This document shows, piece after piece, positions 53,321 to 64,000 of a stretch of 64,000 nucleotides of DNA. The position numbers were made by a program, and so were the translations under genes. The notes beneath the pieces were generated by a model that did no database searches, had not been told where the DNA came from, and was given only the letters and a program-made list of their open reading frames with translations. Each line of letters starts with the position of its first letter. Position 1 is the stretch's first letter. The stretch lies in the NCBI GenBank assembly GCA_028015205.1, contig CM051510.1:33542580-33606579 (forward strand), in the 5' to 3' direction. The DNA is from Mytilisepta virgata. Its lineage: Eukaryota > Mollusca > Bivalvia > Mytilida > Mytilidae.

Positions 53321-54957
53321 CTCACTTGCGACAGAAAACATGCTCTGATCAACATTACATATACATTTGCACAGGACATAGGTTTACATATCCTCACGTT
53401 CAACAAAAAGTATCAAATTTTCAAATATCGTATAAAAATAGCATTCATTAGATTCTTAGTTTACATTTCTGCGTAAAGGTTAAAAGAAAATTCAGTACAA
53501 ACATTCCTGAGCTTATTTCAAGTAATTTTGTGACTGTTCAGTCGAACAGCTTATTTTACGATCGACTTTTTAATGGCGAGAATGGTTGGGAAGGAGTGAT
53601 TGATAAATTTTCAAAGTTTTCAAAAAATACACAAGATGGAAAATTGAAAATACTTCAAAGAAATGCATTCAGTCTCTCTGCCGTCTTCTTACCATAAACA
53701 TAAAATTGTTGCCCCTTAATATTTTAAGGAATTGGTGATTTAAAGTGTATTTTGAACATGTCTCTTAAACATGTCCCCTTAAGACATGATCTAATTGGAA
53801 TTTGTCTCTTACTCGGCTTCGAATTTAAGTTTTAGTTGCTCAAATATACATGAAAAAATAATTCTTAGGTCCCCAAAGTCTATTTCTGTATCCTGCCCTA
53901 CACCTGGTTCCAGGCCGTTAAAGTGGACGTTTGTCATTCATCACATTGTATAAAATGCCGATTTCATGCACTGTAAAATCACGACAAAATTACATCTGGT
54001 AGAATGCTGACGTTCTTTCTCTTTTATAATTTATGTTCGTCTGTCTTTCACTAATAAAGATGGCAAAATACATTTATAACGAAGAGTCACTTCATTTAAT
54101 TAAATCTTTTGTTTTCTGTTTTAAACGAAATTAATCTTGTGGAAATAAAGATGAGTTGAATTGAATAATAATGTGATTTATAGTGTTTTATTTCTTCATC
54201 TTAATTTGGTTTGTTATTAACAGAATGAAGAATTACTTGACAAAATCTGGATTTATTTAATGATCTAACCTATAACCGATGTGACAAATAAAAACATAAA
54301 ACTAGCGATGTGTTTATCAGAATACTTTGATTGGAATGTTTTTTATTATTAAAGACAATCTCCTTACAGATCACTTTAGTCAATATCAAAACTATTTTCT
54401 TTTTCAGAAAAAAAAGTAGTAAAAAATATATGATGATATAACCTATGACCAAATAAAATACATAACCACGGACTTCTTTAATCATAGGAATTTGCATGGA
54501 TTGTTAGCAACTTTGAATGCAGACTGAAAAAAAACATGGTAAGCAATATACCGTTGTAAAAGACCCTTTTTGGAACTGTTTCCTAATGCATATTACTTAA
54601 GCCCATAATCTATTCAAATTACTTTCCAAATATAGATAAAATGGTTAATGAATAGGAAGTTTATCAATACAGGATTGTAATTTACAGCTATCAAAACGGA
54701 ATAAAAATGGTCGCTACTAAAGCTAATCGGAAGTGATACATGTAAGTTGATAATGAGAACAGATGACTTGCAAAAATGTTAGAATGAAAAACAACTCGAA
54801 ACACCATCTAAATAAAAGTTGTTGTTGAAAACATGTTGCCTTTTACCATTGCAGATGATTCTGTACCGAGAGAGTAGTCAATGTATATACGTCTAAAGTA
54901 ATAACCAACGTTCGAACTTACTAAAAGTTGGGCCGATTATAAATTAACGATACAATA
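53321..54957. other. Spacer, no recognised feature
   Basis: AT-rich. CTTGTGGAAATAAAGATGAG TTGAATTGAATAATAA (about 54136-54171) resembles a retroposon 3' tail. No gene recognised. Confidence 0.5.
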
Positions 54958-55197
54958 AGGGACGAGATCAAAAGTTCAATGTAGGATAGAAAACTTAATT
55001 CACATAGTTTTTTTCACTGACCCCCACCCCCTCTTAACTTAATTTGGGGAAAATTGATTGACCAATATGGGTATATCCGAAAATCGATGTCGGATAATAA
55101 AACTTGCAGCGATTTTTACCCCCCCCCCCCCCCCACCCCAAAACTATTTGAATTAAGTTTTTTTTTTATCCTACATTGAACTTTTGATTTCGTCCCT
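54958..55197. mobile_element. MITE, family 6, with long terminal inverted repeats
   Basis: The left end AGGGACGAGATCAAAAGTTC AATGTAGGATAGAAAACTTA ATTCA and the right end TGAATTAAG...TATCCTACATTGAACTTTTG ATTTCGTCCCT are inverted copies of about 45 bp, with small gaps in a T run. The 240-bp interior contains CCCCCACCCC and a 16-nt C run (55119-55134). No coding capacity; the minus frame here (Gly tail) is an artefact. Confidence 0.88.
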
Positions 55198-57059
55198 AAA
55201 AAGTTGCAAAACGACATCATCAAAATAGAAAAAATAAAATTTTTATTAAAACAATAATTCAAACTTAGCAAAATTTTCAGATCACTGAGATCCTTCATCA
55301 AATGTTATTACCCCAGATATGTTATTGAAATTTATCTGATGATTTACAATATGCAATATTATATTTTGATAAAGTTTATTTTATCATAATTTCAACAAGA
55401 TGAAAGAAGTAACAAAAAAAATGATTTTTATAATCTTGCTTCATAAAGAAGAACGCCCCTCAAAAGTGTTATTAACAATTGCAATTTATCAACAGAATAT
55501 ATTTTTTGGAGAGGCTAGGAAAGAATATTGAATAAACAGACAGATTAAAAACATTTGTTGAAAAAAAAATGAGTGAATGACACACGAATCAATAGCATAA
55601 CCCAATAATCAGCCAAAAGAGAGAGAGAGAAAAAAAAAGAAAATGTAGACTCATGCAGTGTTCCAGGTAGCCTAAAAGAGAAGGGTGTAGCACCCTTCCC
55701 CTCTTCAAATGCATCCCTTTGTCCCCTATATTATGTGTAATGTAAAATACACTGAAAAATAGTTTAGTTCAACTAAACAGGAATGAATGAATTAAAAATG
55801 CATTAAAGAGTTGAAAATACTAAAACAACTATTAAAAAGACTCTAGATAATTGAATAATTGATATTTCTTACAAAATTAACATTGCAATGTATATTATTT
55901 GCCCTTTTAAGACCAGAAACTACGTTTAAGTGCACCTTCTACTAAAAAAAAAATAACCCTCTGCCCTTAAATCTTAACTGTGGTGGATGCTTCGAAATTC
56001 CAGGATCTAAGACAATTCACTTCCTTGGACCCATAAAAATCAAATGCTGCTTGCTATCTAAATCTATAAGAGGTTCCCAAATTCCTTAATAAACGAATCC
56101 TATGATCAGTGACTTCGAATGCTTATCTATCCAGTTCTGAGTAAACGCAGCAAATTCATTCCTTTAATTCTAAATCCCACGCATATATAAACGATAAGCG
56201 AAAATGAAGGTTAGAATCTTATTTCATAATTACTTCTTTTCGTGTTTGCATCATAGACATCTCTAGGAAGATCAAAGACCTTCCGAATGGTAATGGTTTC
56301 CGAACTACTGACTTCTAACATTATCGTGAAAGTTCAGATAGTTCTATTTTTAGCAAGCACGCAGTTTTATTTTTGAAACGGACAGAAATTATGTAACAAA
56401 TAAAAACTTGTAGCTTTGGAAAATCCTGAGGGAAGGATGGATCTTGGGGGAGAGCACATGTAATCTGGCCTTATATTAAAAAAAAAACAAAACCTGAAAG
56501 CCCAGATGGTTAAAGAGATAAAGTTAATCTCTTCTCAGATTCCTCTGCAATTATAGACTTTTGACTTCTTAAATCCTGTCCCTTTTAAGAATCATCGCCT
56601 ATCTGTGTAGAAGCCAATAGGCAAACCGATTTACCTGTCCTTGTCAAACATGCCTTATCTTGTATGAGCAGTCGATAAATGTGTAATTATGAATCATTTT
56701 CTGTCACTTGAAACATAAAACAACTGTTCCTTAATCCACCATTAAATCAAGATGTCTTGTTTCAATATAATTCTTCAAAGTTCGGTTTCTACAGAGATTC
56801 GGAATTTTGGACATTTATGGTAAGATACAATCAACAATTGAAACTTTACACCTTGAGAAATTATTGTACTTCAAGTTCCAAATGAGAAGGTATTTTCGTT
56901 TGACAGGGATTTAGCGGCTATAAAAACCGCATAAGAAGGTCGTAAAAAGCTTTTAATATTGGATTATAATGCCTGCGCAGTGTCATGGTCATATAACACC
57001 GTTTTATTCAAGTCCCTACAGCTTCATAAAAACATCGTAATTTTAGATCATATCAACAC
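55198..57059. other. Spacer, no recognised feature
   Basis: AT-rich with a short GA run (55618-55630). No gene, RNA or repeat family recognised. Confidence 0.5.
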
Positions 57060-57370
57060 TTTCTCCATCTGTTTCAAAGATTTTAATTAATGATAAATTA
57101 TTAATTATGATTAATTACATCACCTTTATGAGGTAACGGACAAGTTTAAGAAATATAAATGAAATTTCTGACAGACGATAATTATGGAAATCTTGATAAA
57201 TGGATAAGACTTGTGACAAACTTCATCCATCCTTTTGTTTTGTGAAATATCTGTCAGACAGGGTTCTCAGATAAAAGCTTTATTTTTACGAAAAATACGT
57301 CTATTTTTTAATCGCATTGAGGACTTTGCATTATCTCCATAAAAGTAACCATAAAAGGACACATTAGAGA
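57060..57370. promoter_or_regulatory. Candidate regulatory element with dense TAAT cores
   Basis: Between 57083 and 57120 the words TTAATTAATGATAAATTATT AATTATGATTAATTACATCA pack several TAAT/ATTA homeodomain cores. They are followed by CTGACAGACGATAATTATGG, TGATAAATGGATAAG (Pbx/Hox-like TGAT.AATGG), GTCAGACAGG and CCATAAAAG. Not repeated in the window. AT-rich sequence gives such cores by chance, so confidence is low. Confidence 0.3.
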
Positions 57371-58017
57371 CAAAATCCTAATTTTGCGGAATTGTCTGAC
57401 ATAAATTGTCGAAACGAAAACAAAATATGATATATTGTCACTCTAACAAATGTCAAATTTTACACAATAAATTCTCGTCAATCATAATTAGGAAATTTAC
57501 ACAGAAGTGACCAGTAATGTATGTAAATACATTCCACGAGTTTGGGGTTTGTAAGAGACTCTATGTCGATTTTTTACAAGTCATATGTACTTTGTTTAAC
57601 TACTGTAATATTTATTAGGGTCTTTTTGATTGATTAATTGTTAAGTTAATTGGAATATACATAAAATACTTAACCTAGATGTTACAAAATAGGAACATAG
57701 GTATGTTAATTCGTAGATTTGTCTGTCCCAAAAATAGTTTTGGGGATACTCTATTTTGTGAATTGTCAAACAAGAAAATTCACAAATGCTGATCTATGTA
57801 AATCTACGGCGAAAACCTTATAAGCCCTGTTTACTTATTTCAATATGAATAATCAAGTGATTTTTCCTATCCATGTTTTGAGAATGGTTTTTGCACAACT
57901 TTTTTAAATCCTCCTTAAATGGTACTTTCCTAACTAAAAAACAAAATTAAGTTTAAACTAAGATGGCCTAAAATATTTTTTTACTAAATATTTTTGATTC
58001 GTTGCACATTTTCATAT

Positions 58018-58350
58018 AATAGAATATAGAATGGAAACGCGGAACATGTCAAAGAGACAACAGCCCGACCAAAGAGCAGAAAACAGCTCAAGGCTACAAA
58101 AGGGTCTTCAACGCAGCTAGAAAATCAGGCACCCGGAGGAGGGCTTCAGCTGGCCCCCAAACAATAATGTATACTAGTTCAGCAAACTGAACGGCACAAT
58201 AAACTCCAAAACACAAAAATGAACTAAAATTCAAAAAACACACAAGACTAACAAAGGCTAGAGGTTCCTGACTTGGGACAGGCGCAAAAATGCGGCGGGG
58301 TTAAAAATGTTTTGCGAGATCTCAACCCTCCCCCTATACCTCTAGCCAAG
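58018..58350 (+). repeat. Mussel-type interspersed repeat, copy 2 (longer)
   Basis: AATGGAAACGCGGAACATGT CAAAGAGACAACAGCCCGAC ... GCACCCGGAGGAGGGCTTCA GCTGG ... GACTTGGGACAGGCGCAAAA ATGCGGCGGGGTTAAAAATG ... TCAACCCTCCCCCTATACCT CTAGCCAA. It extends the copy at 47416 by about 110 bp. The class is unknown to me; no coding capacity seen. Confidence 0.87.
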
Positions 58351-59737
58351 TATACTGATACAGGCGTGTTTTTAATCGCCCTACCGCTACATGAACCATA
58401 TCATTTGCATCTTATTGTAATTAGACGCTTCAATAGATAAACTGACCCCCTATGACCTCATGCAATAAGAAACAGGATGAAGGCGGTATATGAAACATAG
58501 CGACTATAGTCGTTTAAACTGACCGGTGTCCATATTAAACATTATAAGTCCTTGAAATGTTTATCCAAAATATGAATTCCCGAAAAGTTCTTTTGTCGAA
58601 CAGTACAATGCAATATTTTAACAACAGACAGTTTGACCAAAGAACGTTTCGAGCATTCACATTTTGGACCATGGACTTACATTTGCAATAATTTTCATAA
58701 CTTCTTATTTGATAATAGCCCTTTGTTTCAAGTACGCTTAAAATATGCTGGCTCTGTTGGTTTAGCTGGTTTGCACCATAATTTTGTGTCCATTGTCAAA
58801 CAGCCCACGAAATGCACATCAACGTACCGGATAGAAAGCATACCCATAAGACCCTATGTCAGAAGAATTTCAGATCGTTGACGTGTTGTGCATTTAAGGA
58901 TTAATTGCATTAAGTTGTAAGAGGACATTGAAACATTTATGGAGTGTTAATGTTAATATTTTATGTAGATAAATTAGATGCCACCTGAAGTGTCAAATAC
59001 TTCAGGTAAAACAGTATCATTTGTACAAAACACCTGTGTTAAACATATACGATTTATAATATTGTTGTAATACAATATGGATTCAGGCAAACGTAATTGA
59101 TAAAAAAAGAAAAAAAAAGTGAAACGACATACAGATAAATATGTCTGAGATTGATACAACTGACAAAAAGTTATTTAAATATGATTTAAAATATATATCA
59201 AATTCTGTTCTGAAGACTGCGGGCTCATACTGTGCCCAGTAAAAATCGTTTTTGTTGCCAGTTACGAAACTAGTTACTTTCTTTTTAATATTACTCTATT
59301 GGTCGTCACTGTGAACCAAATGGTGATCGCTATGTTCAGTTTTTTATGGTATATATGTACATATAAATGTATTGATTTATTTGCTAAAACTTGATATTTT
59401 TATGTGATAGCTATGTACATACAACATCAAGACCTATCATTATACTAATTTTTATCTGTATCATAATACTAGTACTTGTTTTTGTATGGTGAATATTTAA
59501 TCCACGAATTCTCGGTTTCGATGTAAAATATCCTGTCAGTAATAATTCATATTCTCAGTTCCAGCACAAAACCAAAAAGATACTTATATCGTCGGAAACA
59601 AAGACTTCGCCGATGATACGCGTGTCACATCTACAATTTCAACAAATGAGTGAAATGGATTGACAAAACAGTATGTGCACACGTGTTGACACGTAACACT
59701 GATGCAACTAACAAAATGATCAGCGTCAAATTGTGAT
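58351..59737. other. Spacer, no recognised gene
   Basis: Includes an 82-codon plus frame (58633-58881) with no family I can name, and AT-rich sequence. Confidence 0.45.
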
Positions 59738-59943
59738 AGGATCGGAACAATAACAATATCCATAACCAATACCATTTTTTTTTATTATTTCATACAGCCT
59801 AGTATGACGTTAAGCTATTTTCTTCCAGAAATGTTGACGTAATATACAGAAAACACGTGGGGTTTCTTCATTGTAGAATGTGCGCTATATTAATCTTGAT
59901 TGACTTCAGTTACGTACATTGTTATTGTTCCTGTTTTGATTCC
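59738..59943 (+). mobile_element. MITE, family 2
   Basis: The left end AGGATCGGAACAATAACAAT ATCCATAACC and the right end CAGTTACGTACATTGTTATT GTTCCTGTTTTGATTCC are inverted copies. The interior CAGCCTAGTATGACGTTAAG CTATT and CCAGAAATGTTGACGTAAT parallels 30660-30830. Confidence 0.8.
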
Positions 59944-62019
59944 AAACTTTGGATTATATTATCTTTCTTCGATCATTCAAAGAAAGTAAAATTTAAAAAC
60001 AATTAACCATTAATACTTCTTAAGTCGGCGCTAGTAGACCTCTTAACTCAATTTAAGTTTACTGTGTGGATTTTCAGATTATTTAGGTCATTTTTGAAAC
60101 TACACAATCCATCTCTATCAACCGTTTTAGTGCTAATTTTGTGGTTAGAGATAATGTCCCTTGTTGAGGACTTCCAGAATCCGATCCCTGAATCTTTTCC
60201 CATCATAGTTTTAAATACCGTGTGATGTTGTCTAATTGACGATCACTCCTTGTACTTACATTTTAAAATATCGACAGTTGTTGAGTTAACATTACATTTA
60301 TTATTACACTGTTCACGAGAACCTGGTGCATGTTTCCCAAACATTCTTACGAATACGATTAGTCGTAAGTGTGACCTTATTTCCGGTCGTTTTTGAAACA
60401 AGGAACTGCTTTTTTAGTAATGTCTGATTAGACAATAATATACCGAAATGGGCAGGAAGATTACAGTATCCCAGGCCCAGGTGTCCATTAAAATTTTATT
60501 CTATGAGAAGAAAAGCGCGTCTTTTTCATCATTTCCAATTATCAAAATACAAATCTACGGAAGTTGTCGAGTTGTGACGAGTGTGAAAAAAAGGATATGG
60601 CATCTATTTTTAACACTAGGATAGCTGATGTAAATATCATGCTATTTGGAATAAATAACCGTATCATTGTACCTACTGTGGAAATGAATTATATACCTTT
60701 GAAATGTATTTAAAAACGCTTACAATGAACAGTGTAAATGAATAGAAAGATTTTTAGCATTCCAAAATGTTTTCTACAATTTGGAAACGTCTAAAACGAA
60801 AAGATTGATAGTTTTACTGGCGTCGTGCACTGGAATAGAAAAGTTATGCTACTATATGACATTTCTGTTGCTATCATTTATCTTCCGATAGAACAGAACA
60901 TTTAAACTGAATGTTTCAGAAATGGTTTATATTAGATTTATATTTTTTCTAATCAACCATAATTGCCTTGACCTTCTCAAATGTATTTCTGTTAACAAGT
61001 GGTCATTATGACTTATTGAGGAAAATAGTACGCTCTGTATCACGAGGCGAAAGCAGAGGTCAATACTCAGTCTTGAGGCTTTCAACAAAACTAGTATGTC
61101 TAAGACCATAGGTTTTTTTATTACATCTAAAAAATCTCTTCTTTGTTATTATACGTATATGCATTTTCGGTATTTACGGCAAAATCAATTGACAGTACAT
61201 TTGAATTATTGAATAAAAATGAAAATGTTCACTACATTATCCCAATGTATTAACTCTTAACATCAATGCAGGAGGAAAATACGAGCTTCTGTTATAAGGT
61301 CATGTGAACTGAGGACAGGGTGACACTGAACTTGTTTTTTACATGCATTATATAGGTGATATCTTGTCTCTCTTTTTTCACCTGTAATATATATACGTTT
61401 TGTTGCAAATATTATGTGATTTATATGGCAATAAAGTTGATTTAATTTAACTGAGAGTAATGATTTTGCAATTTTTTTTTTTATTTCTCGCTTTTGTTTT
61501 CATTATAACTGTAGTATGTTCATCAGAACTATTGCAAAATCCATCATTTTCCCGAGCGAAAAAGTGAATATATTTTAATTTTTTTGTACATATAAACAGA
61601 GAAAATACCACGTAAAATCGTAAAGATACAGTTTTGTATATATTTATGATTGACTGTTGTTCACCAAAACCAACTTCGAATTTCTTTCTTTTTTCTAGTA
61701 TTATCATTAATCGAAGGGGTGTAATTGTTCTTTTTCGGTTTGATAACATTTATTTATTCGCCTTTCATGCTACACAAGCCTGATCTAACAGCTGTGGTTT
61801 TTTTAAAATCTTTCTGATACCAGTACTTTACAATGCGTTACATTAAGATATTTCACCTCTCCCTTGGTCCTTTCTTTTTGACTTACCCACTTTTCAAATA
61901 GTTTTTATATAATACTTTTAATGTTTATACCAATGTGTTTGATCTTTTTATTTTTTAAATCGGTCTAGAAATAAAACACAAAAACCTATAAATTTAGGAC
62001 GAACTTCCTCACGTCACGT
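59944..62019. other. Spacer with one family 5 fragment
   Basis: GTTTCCCAAACATTCTTACG AATACGATTAGTCGTAAGTG TGACC (60331-60375) is a family 5 fragment whose two ends abut. GGCAATAAAGTTGATTTAAT (61427-61446) resembles a retroposon tail. The 100-codon minus frame (61447-61749) has no recognised family. Confidence 0.5.
60331..60390. repeat. Interspersed element, family 5, fragment
   Basis: CCAAACATTCTTACGA joined to TTAGTCGTAAGTGTGACC, the same words that bound or occur in 17981-18110 and 28245-28385. Confidence 0.55.
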
Positions 62020-62240
62020 TAAAACATACAGCTATGTGATAATTAGGCTAACACAATTTATGCTAATGAGATGAAAATCAAAGATATTTTTGAGTATCAG
62101 TCATTAAATCTCCCCATTAACAATCAACATAAAGCTCTGAGAAGGTATAAATGTTCGTTTTCAACACTCCGTAACTGACATTCACTCCAGCCTTTGTAAG
62201 GTATTTTATCAATGTTAATCAGTTTTATGGGACTTAACTT
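62020..62240 (+). promoter_or_regulatory. Candidate regulatory or promoter-like stretch
   Basis: GATAATTAGGC, TTATGCTAATGAG (octamer-like), AAAATCAAAGAT (TCF-like) and GAAGGTATAAATGTTCG, with a TATAAAT box at 62146-62152, followed about 30 bp later by CATTCACTCC. A TATA-plus-initiator layout on the plus strand would be antisense to Hox5. No exon follows that I can recognise. Speculative. Confidence 0.2.
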
Positions 62241-62690
62241 GAGACTCACTTTAGTTTCTTCAATTAGGAATACATAAAATTGAAATATAGCTGTATGGTA
62301 TCTGATAAATGGTCGCCGCTACTTAAGATTGATGTTTTTTCTGAAGACGGAATAAATTAAAACACATCACTGAATATGCATAAACATATTTTGTAAATCT
62401 TTTATTCATTAATTTGTTTACCTGGACATAGCATTATCTAGAAAGTGCATTTTTTTGCTTTTATACGAAACGGTTGTATAGTAATCAATATAGTATGGTT
62501 TTGAACAATGAATGAATTTCCCATTTATTGCACCGTTCTTTAAACTGTTAAGATGTCTTCGTCGATGTAAATGTATTAAAGCAATATCAAATCTAATATT
62601 TTCTCTGATTTTAATACTACAGCAGAAAGATATGACTTGGCTCATTATCCATGGAATTCCTATAGGTACACGCTGTTCACGTTTTCCCCT

Positions 62691-62965
62691 CATCTTGTCT
62701 GTTTGTTTAGTTAGGGTTTTACGCCGTTTTCAGTACATTTAGCTATTTCGCGGCGGCGATTTTTATTGGTGGATGAAGGCGGAGTACCCTGGGAGAACCA
62801 CCAACTTTCGGTATAGAAAATTGGCAATCCTTGTCAATTAAGATAGGAGTCGAACACACCCCGTCACAGGTGAGATTCGAACTCACAGCCTCACTGTTGA
62901 CAGGCTAGTGATCATTAGTAGTCATGACAAACTACCTAGACCACTCGGCCATCGAGGCCATCTTG
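62691..62965 (-). mobile_element. tRNA-derived SINE with central domain, minus orientation
   Basis: Read on the minus strand from 62958: a tRNA-like head with A box TGGCCGAGTGGTCTAGG and B box GAGTTCGAATCTC. Then comes a central domain GGTTCTCCCAGGGTACTCCG CCTTCATCCACCAATAAAA, and a 3' part ACGGCGTAAAACCCTAACTA AACAAACA. CATCTTG flanks both ends (62691-62697 and 62959-62965), a likely 7-bp target duplication. The central and tail sequences are typical of mollusc SINEs as I remember them; the exact superfamily is not assigned. The head resembles a tRNA with a long variable arm (Leu/Ser type), but the insert sequence rules out a working tRNA gene. Confidence 0.87.
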
Positions 62966-63524
62966 CATTGTTAAAAATAAAGTGATGCGTGGCTTTTAAT
63001 TTGAAATCAATATTAAGTGCCCACTTTATATAAACTATTAACGTATCTCTTGTATATAAGAAAGACCTCTGAGACTGTCAAACAAGGTTCATAAGCATGT
63101 AATGTTTTTCCAGGAATGAAAAGAAAGTCATCTGGGAGCGTTTTTGTCTGGTCTAGCCTCATCAGATCTATTTAACAAGCTGTCCTATTGGACGTCATTG
63201 TGGATTTTGCTTTATCAATGTTTGGAGCCGCCTGTTCGTCAGCCGTACATTGACAAACTACTAGTATTAACAGATTTTTCAATTGCCAAATCCGGTTAAA
63301 AATATTACTACAGCGGTGACGATATCTGTTTAATCGAACACATCTTTTATGAAGGTTTTCGGCACAGTGTTGAGGCATTTAAACACTACACACTCCAAAC
63401 CCTCTTTAATGAATTTGAAAATAATCTCACTCCACCTTTAGGGTAAAAATGAAACACTAACAACATTCACAAGATTTCTACAGCGCAGTCTATTGCTGTT
63501 GATTCTATAATTTTTAAGGGAGCA

Positions 63525-63780
63525 ACCATTTGATTTTTATTGGGGGGGACCAGGATCAGGATCAGAATTTTGGCAAAATAAATAAGACAGGATCACTTTA
63601 GGTGTGAAAAAAATGCAGGACCTGTGTCAAGCAGGATTTTTTTTTTGTTTTAAATGAAAATAAAAATTTAGGCCGAAATAGCGTCCGATAAAAAAAATCC
63701 AGGACCAAAGTTTCGACAAAAATATAGGGGGATCAAACATTTGATCCTAGCCCCGTAAAAATCCAATGGTTTCTCCCTAA
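63525..63780. mobile_element. MITE, family 4, copy 2
   Basis: The left end TAAGGGAGCAACCATTTGAT TTTTA and the right end TAAAAATCCAATGGTTTCTC CCTAA are inverted copies. The interior shares GGCAAAATAAATAAGACAGG ATCACTTTAGG, ATCCAGGACCAAAGTTTCGA CAAA and ATTTGATCCTAGCCCC with 43239-43447, plus about 60 extra bp. Confidence 0.87.
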
Positions 63781-63785
63781 GGCAA

Positions 63786-63898
63786 CATTTTTTGGACGAC
63801 CGTGGCTTCGGTAACCTCACATATATCTTGTTTGTTGCTTATTACAAATATGGTTACTGTTTATTTTATTTTTATCTTAACATAAATTTCAAATTTTG
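63786..63898. mobile_element. MITE family 2, partial copy
   Basis: ACATTTTTTGGACGACCGTG GCTTC is the inverse of the family interior (GAAGCCACG..CGTCCAAAAATGT), followed by TTATTACAAATATGGTTACT GTTTATTTTA, a worn right end. It abuts the family 4 element. Confidence 0.6.
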
Positions 63899-63956
63899 CA
63901 GCAATGTTTCCTTTTAAACAAATGGTACCGAGAAATGTTCAGTAGTGGATCCCGGC

Positions 63957-63989
63957 GGGGGGAGGGGGGGGGGGGGGTAATCCCCCCCC
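63957..63989. repeat. G-run followed by C-run
   Basis: GGGGGGA plus 14 G, TAAT, then CCCCCCCC: a short inverted G/C homopolymer pair at the window edge. Confidence 0.85.
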
Positions 63990-64000
63990 GCTTAAAAAAA

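Larger units (their letters stand above)
45907..64000. other. Probable Hox5 intron 1 and/or upstream region
   Basis: About 18 kb 5' of the homeobox exon. I looked on the minus strand for a hexapeptide codon pattern (TAY CCN TGG ATG) and for the usual Hox5 N-terminus and found neither, so the first exon probably lies beyond the right edge. The content listed separately is minisatellites, MITEs, homopolymers, one SINE and candidate regulatory stretches. Unlisted parts are AT-rich DNA in which I see nothing. Confidence 0.6.

Noticed and set aside
58633..58881. Plus frame with FGPWTY considered as a hexapeptide
   Set aside because: Wrong strand for Hox5 and no homeobox downstream on the plus strand.
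62418..62742. Minus frame containing IPWIM and the palindromic CCATGG, considered as a Hox hexapeptide exon
   Set aside because: The residues are not YPWM and are not followed by a donor in a Hox-like context. The surrounding sequence shows no Hox5 N-terminal features, and the frame runs next to a SINE.
62850..62958. tRNA-Leu or tRNA-Ser gene on the minus strand
   Set aside because: The anticodon-arm region is replaced by a long insert and the sequence continues into a SINE central domain.

Overview
The window looks like an intergenic/intronic slice of a protostome Hox cluster from a marine mussel (Mytilidae, most likely Mytilus). Three things point there. (1) A homeobox exon on the minus strand (45617-45906) encodes a Hox5 homeodomain with the lophotrochozoan-type tail after it ([12 protein letters not shown]). 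(2) A complete mir-10 hairpin lies on the same strand at 1584-1660; mir-10 sits between Hox4 and Hox5 in bilaterian clusters. (3) The DNA is AT-rich and carries interspersed repeats that I recognise from memory as typical of mussel genomes, plus tRNA-derived SINEs and many short inverted-repeat elements. There are no bacterial-style genes, operons or CRISPR arrays. Nearly all short ORFs are chance frames or lie inside repeats.

Layout. Both genes read right to left. 1-1583: repeat fragments, an ATCA microsatellite and a degenerate MITE. 1584-1660: mir-10. About 1.7-45.6 kb: the Hox5-to-mir-10 spacer, about 44 kb with no recognisable protein gene. It holds at least five inverted-repeat element families, a 3.2-4.7 kb complex of hairpins and 51-bp tandem repeats, a small SINE with a perfect 13-bp target duplication (22.4 kb), a 72-nt-arm palindrome (23.2 kb), a cluster of nested MITEs (30.2-32.0 kb) and several minisatellites. 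45617-45906: last coding exon of Hox5. 45907-64000: upstream of that exon, most likely intron 1 (the exon starts at a clear acceptor), with minisatellites (51-53.3 kb), homopolymer runs, MITEs and a second, reverse-oriented SINE (62.7 kb). I could not find the hexapeptide (YPWM) exon, so the intron probably exceeds 18 kb.

How it fits together. Hox4 would be expected just beyond position 1 and Hox5 exon 1 beyond position 64000. mir-10 and Hox5 are codirectional, as expected for an ordered cluster. Several non-repetitive stretches rich in homeodomain-type core sites are offered only as candidate regulatory elements; they need comparison with other bivalves. The strongest calls are the Hox5 exon, mir-10, the SINE with target duplication and the repeat families. 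Repeat class assignments are tentative.
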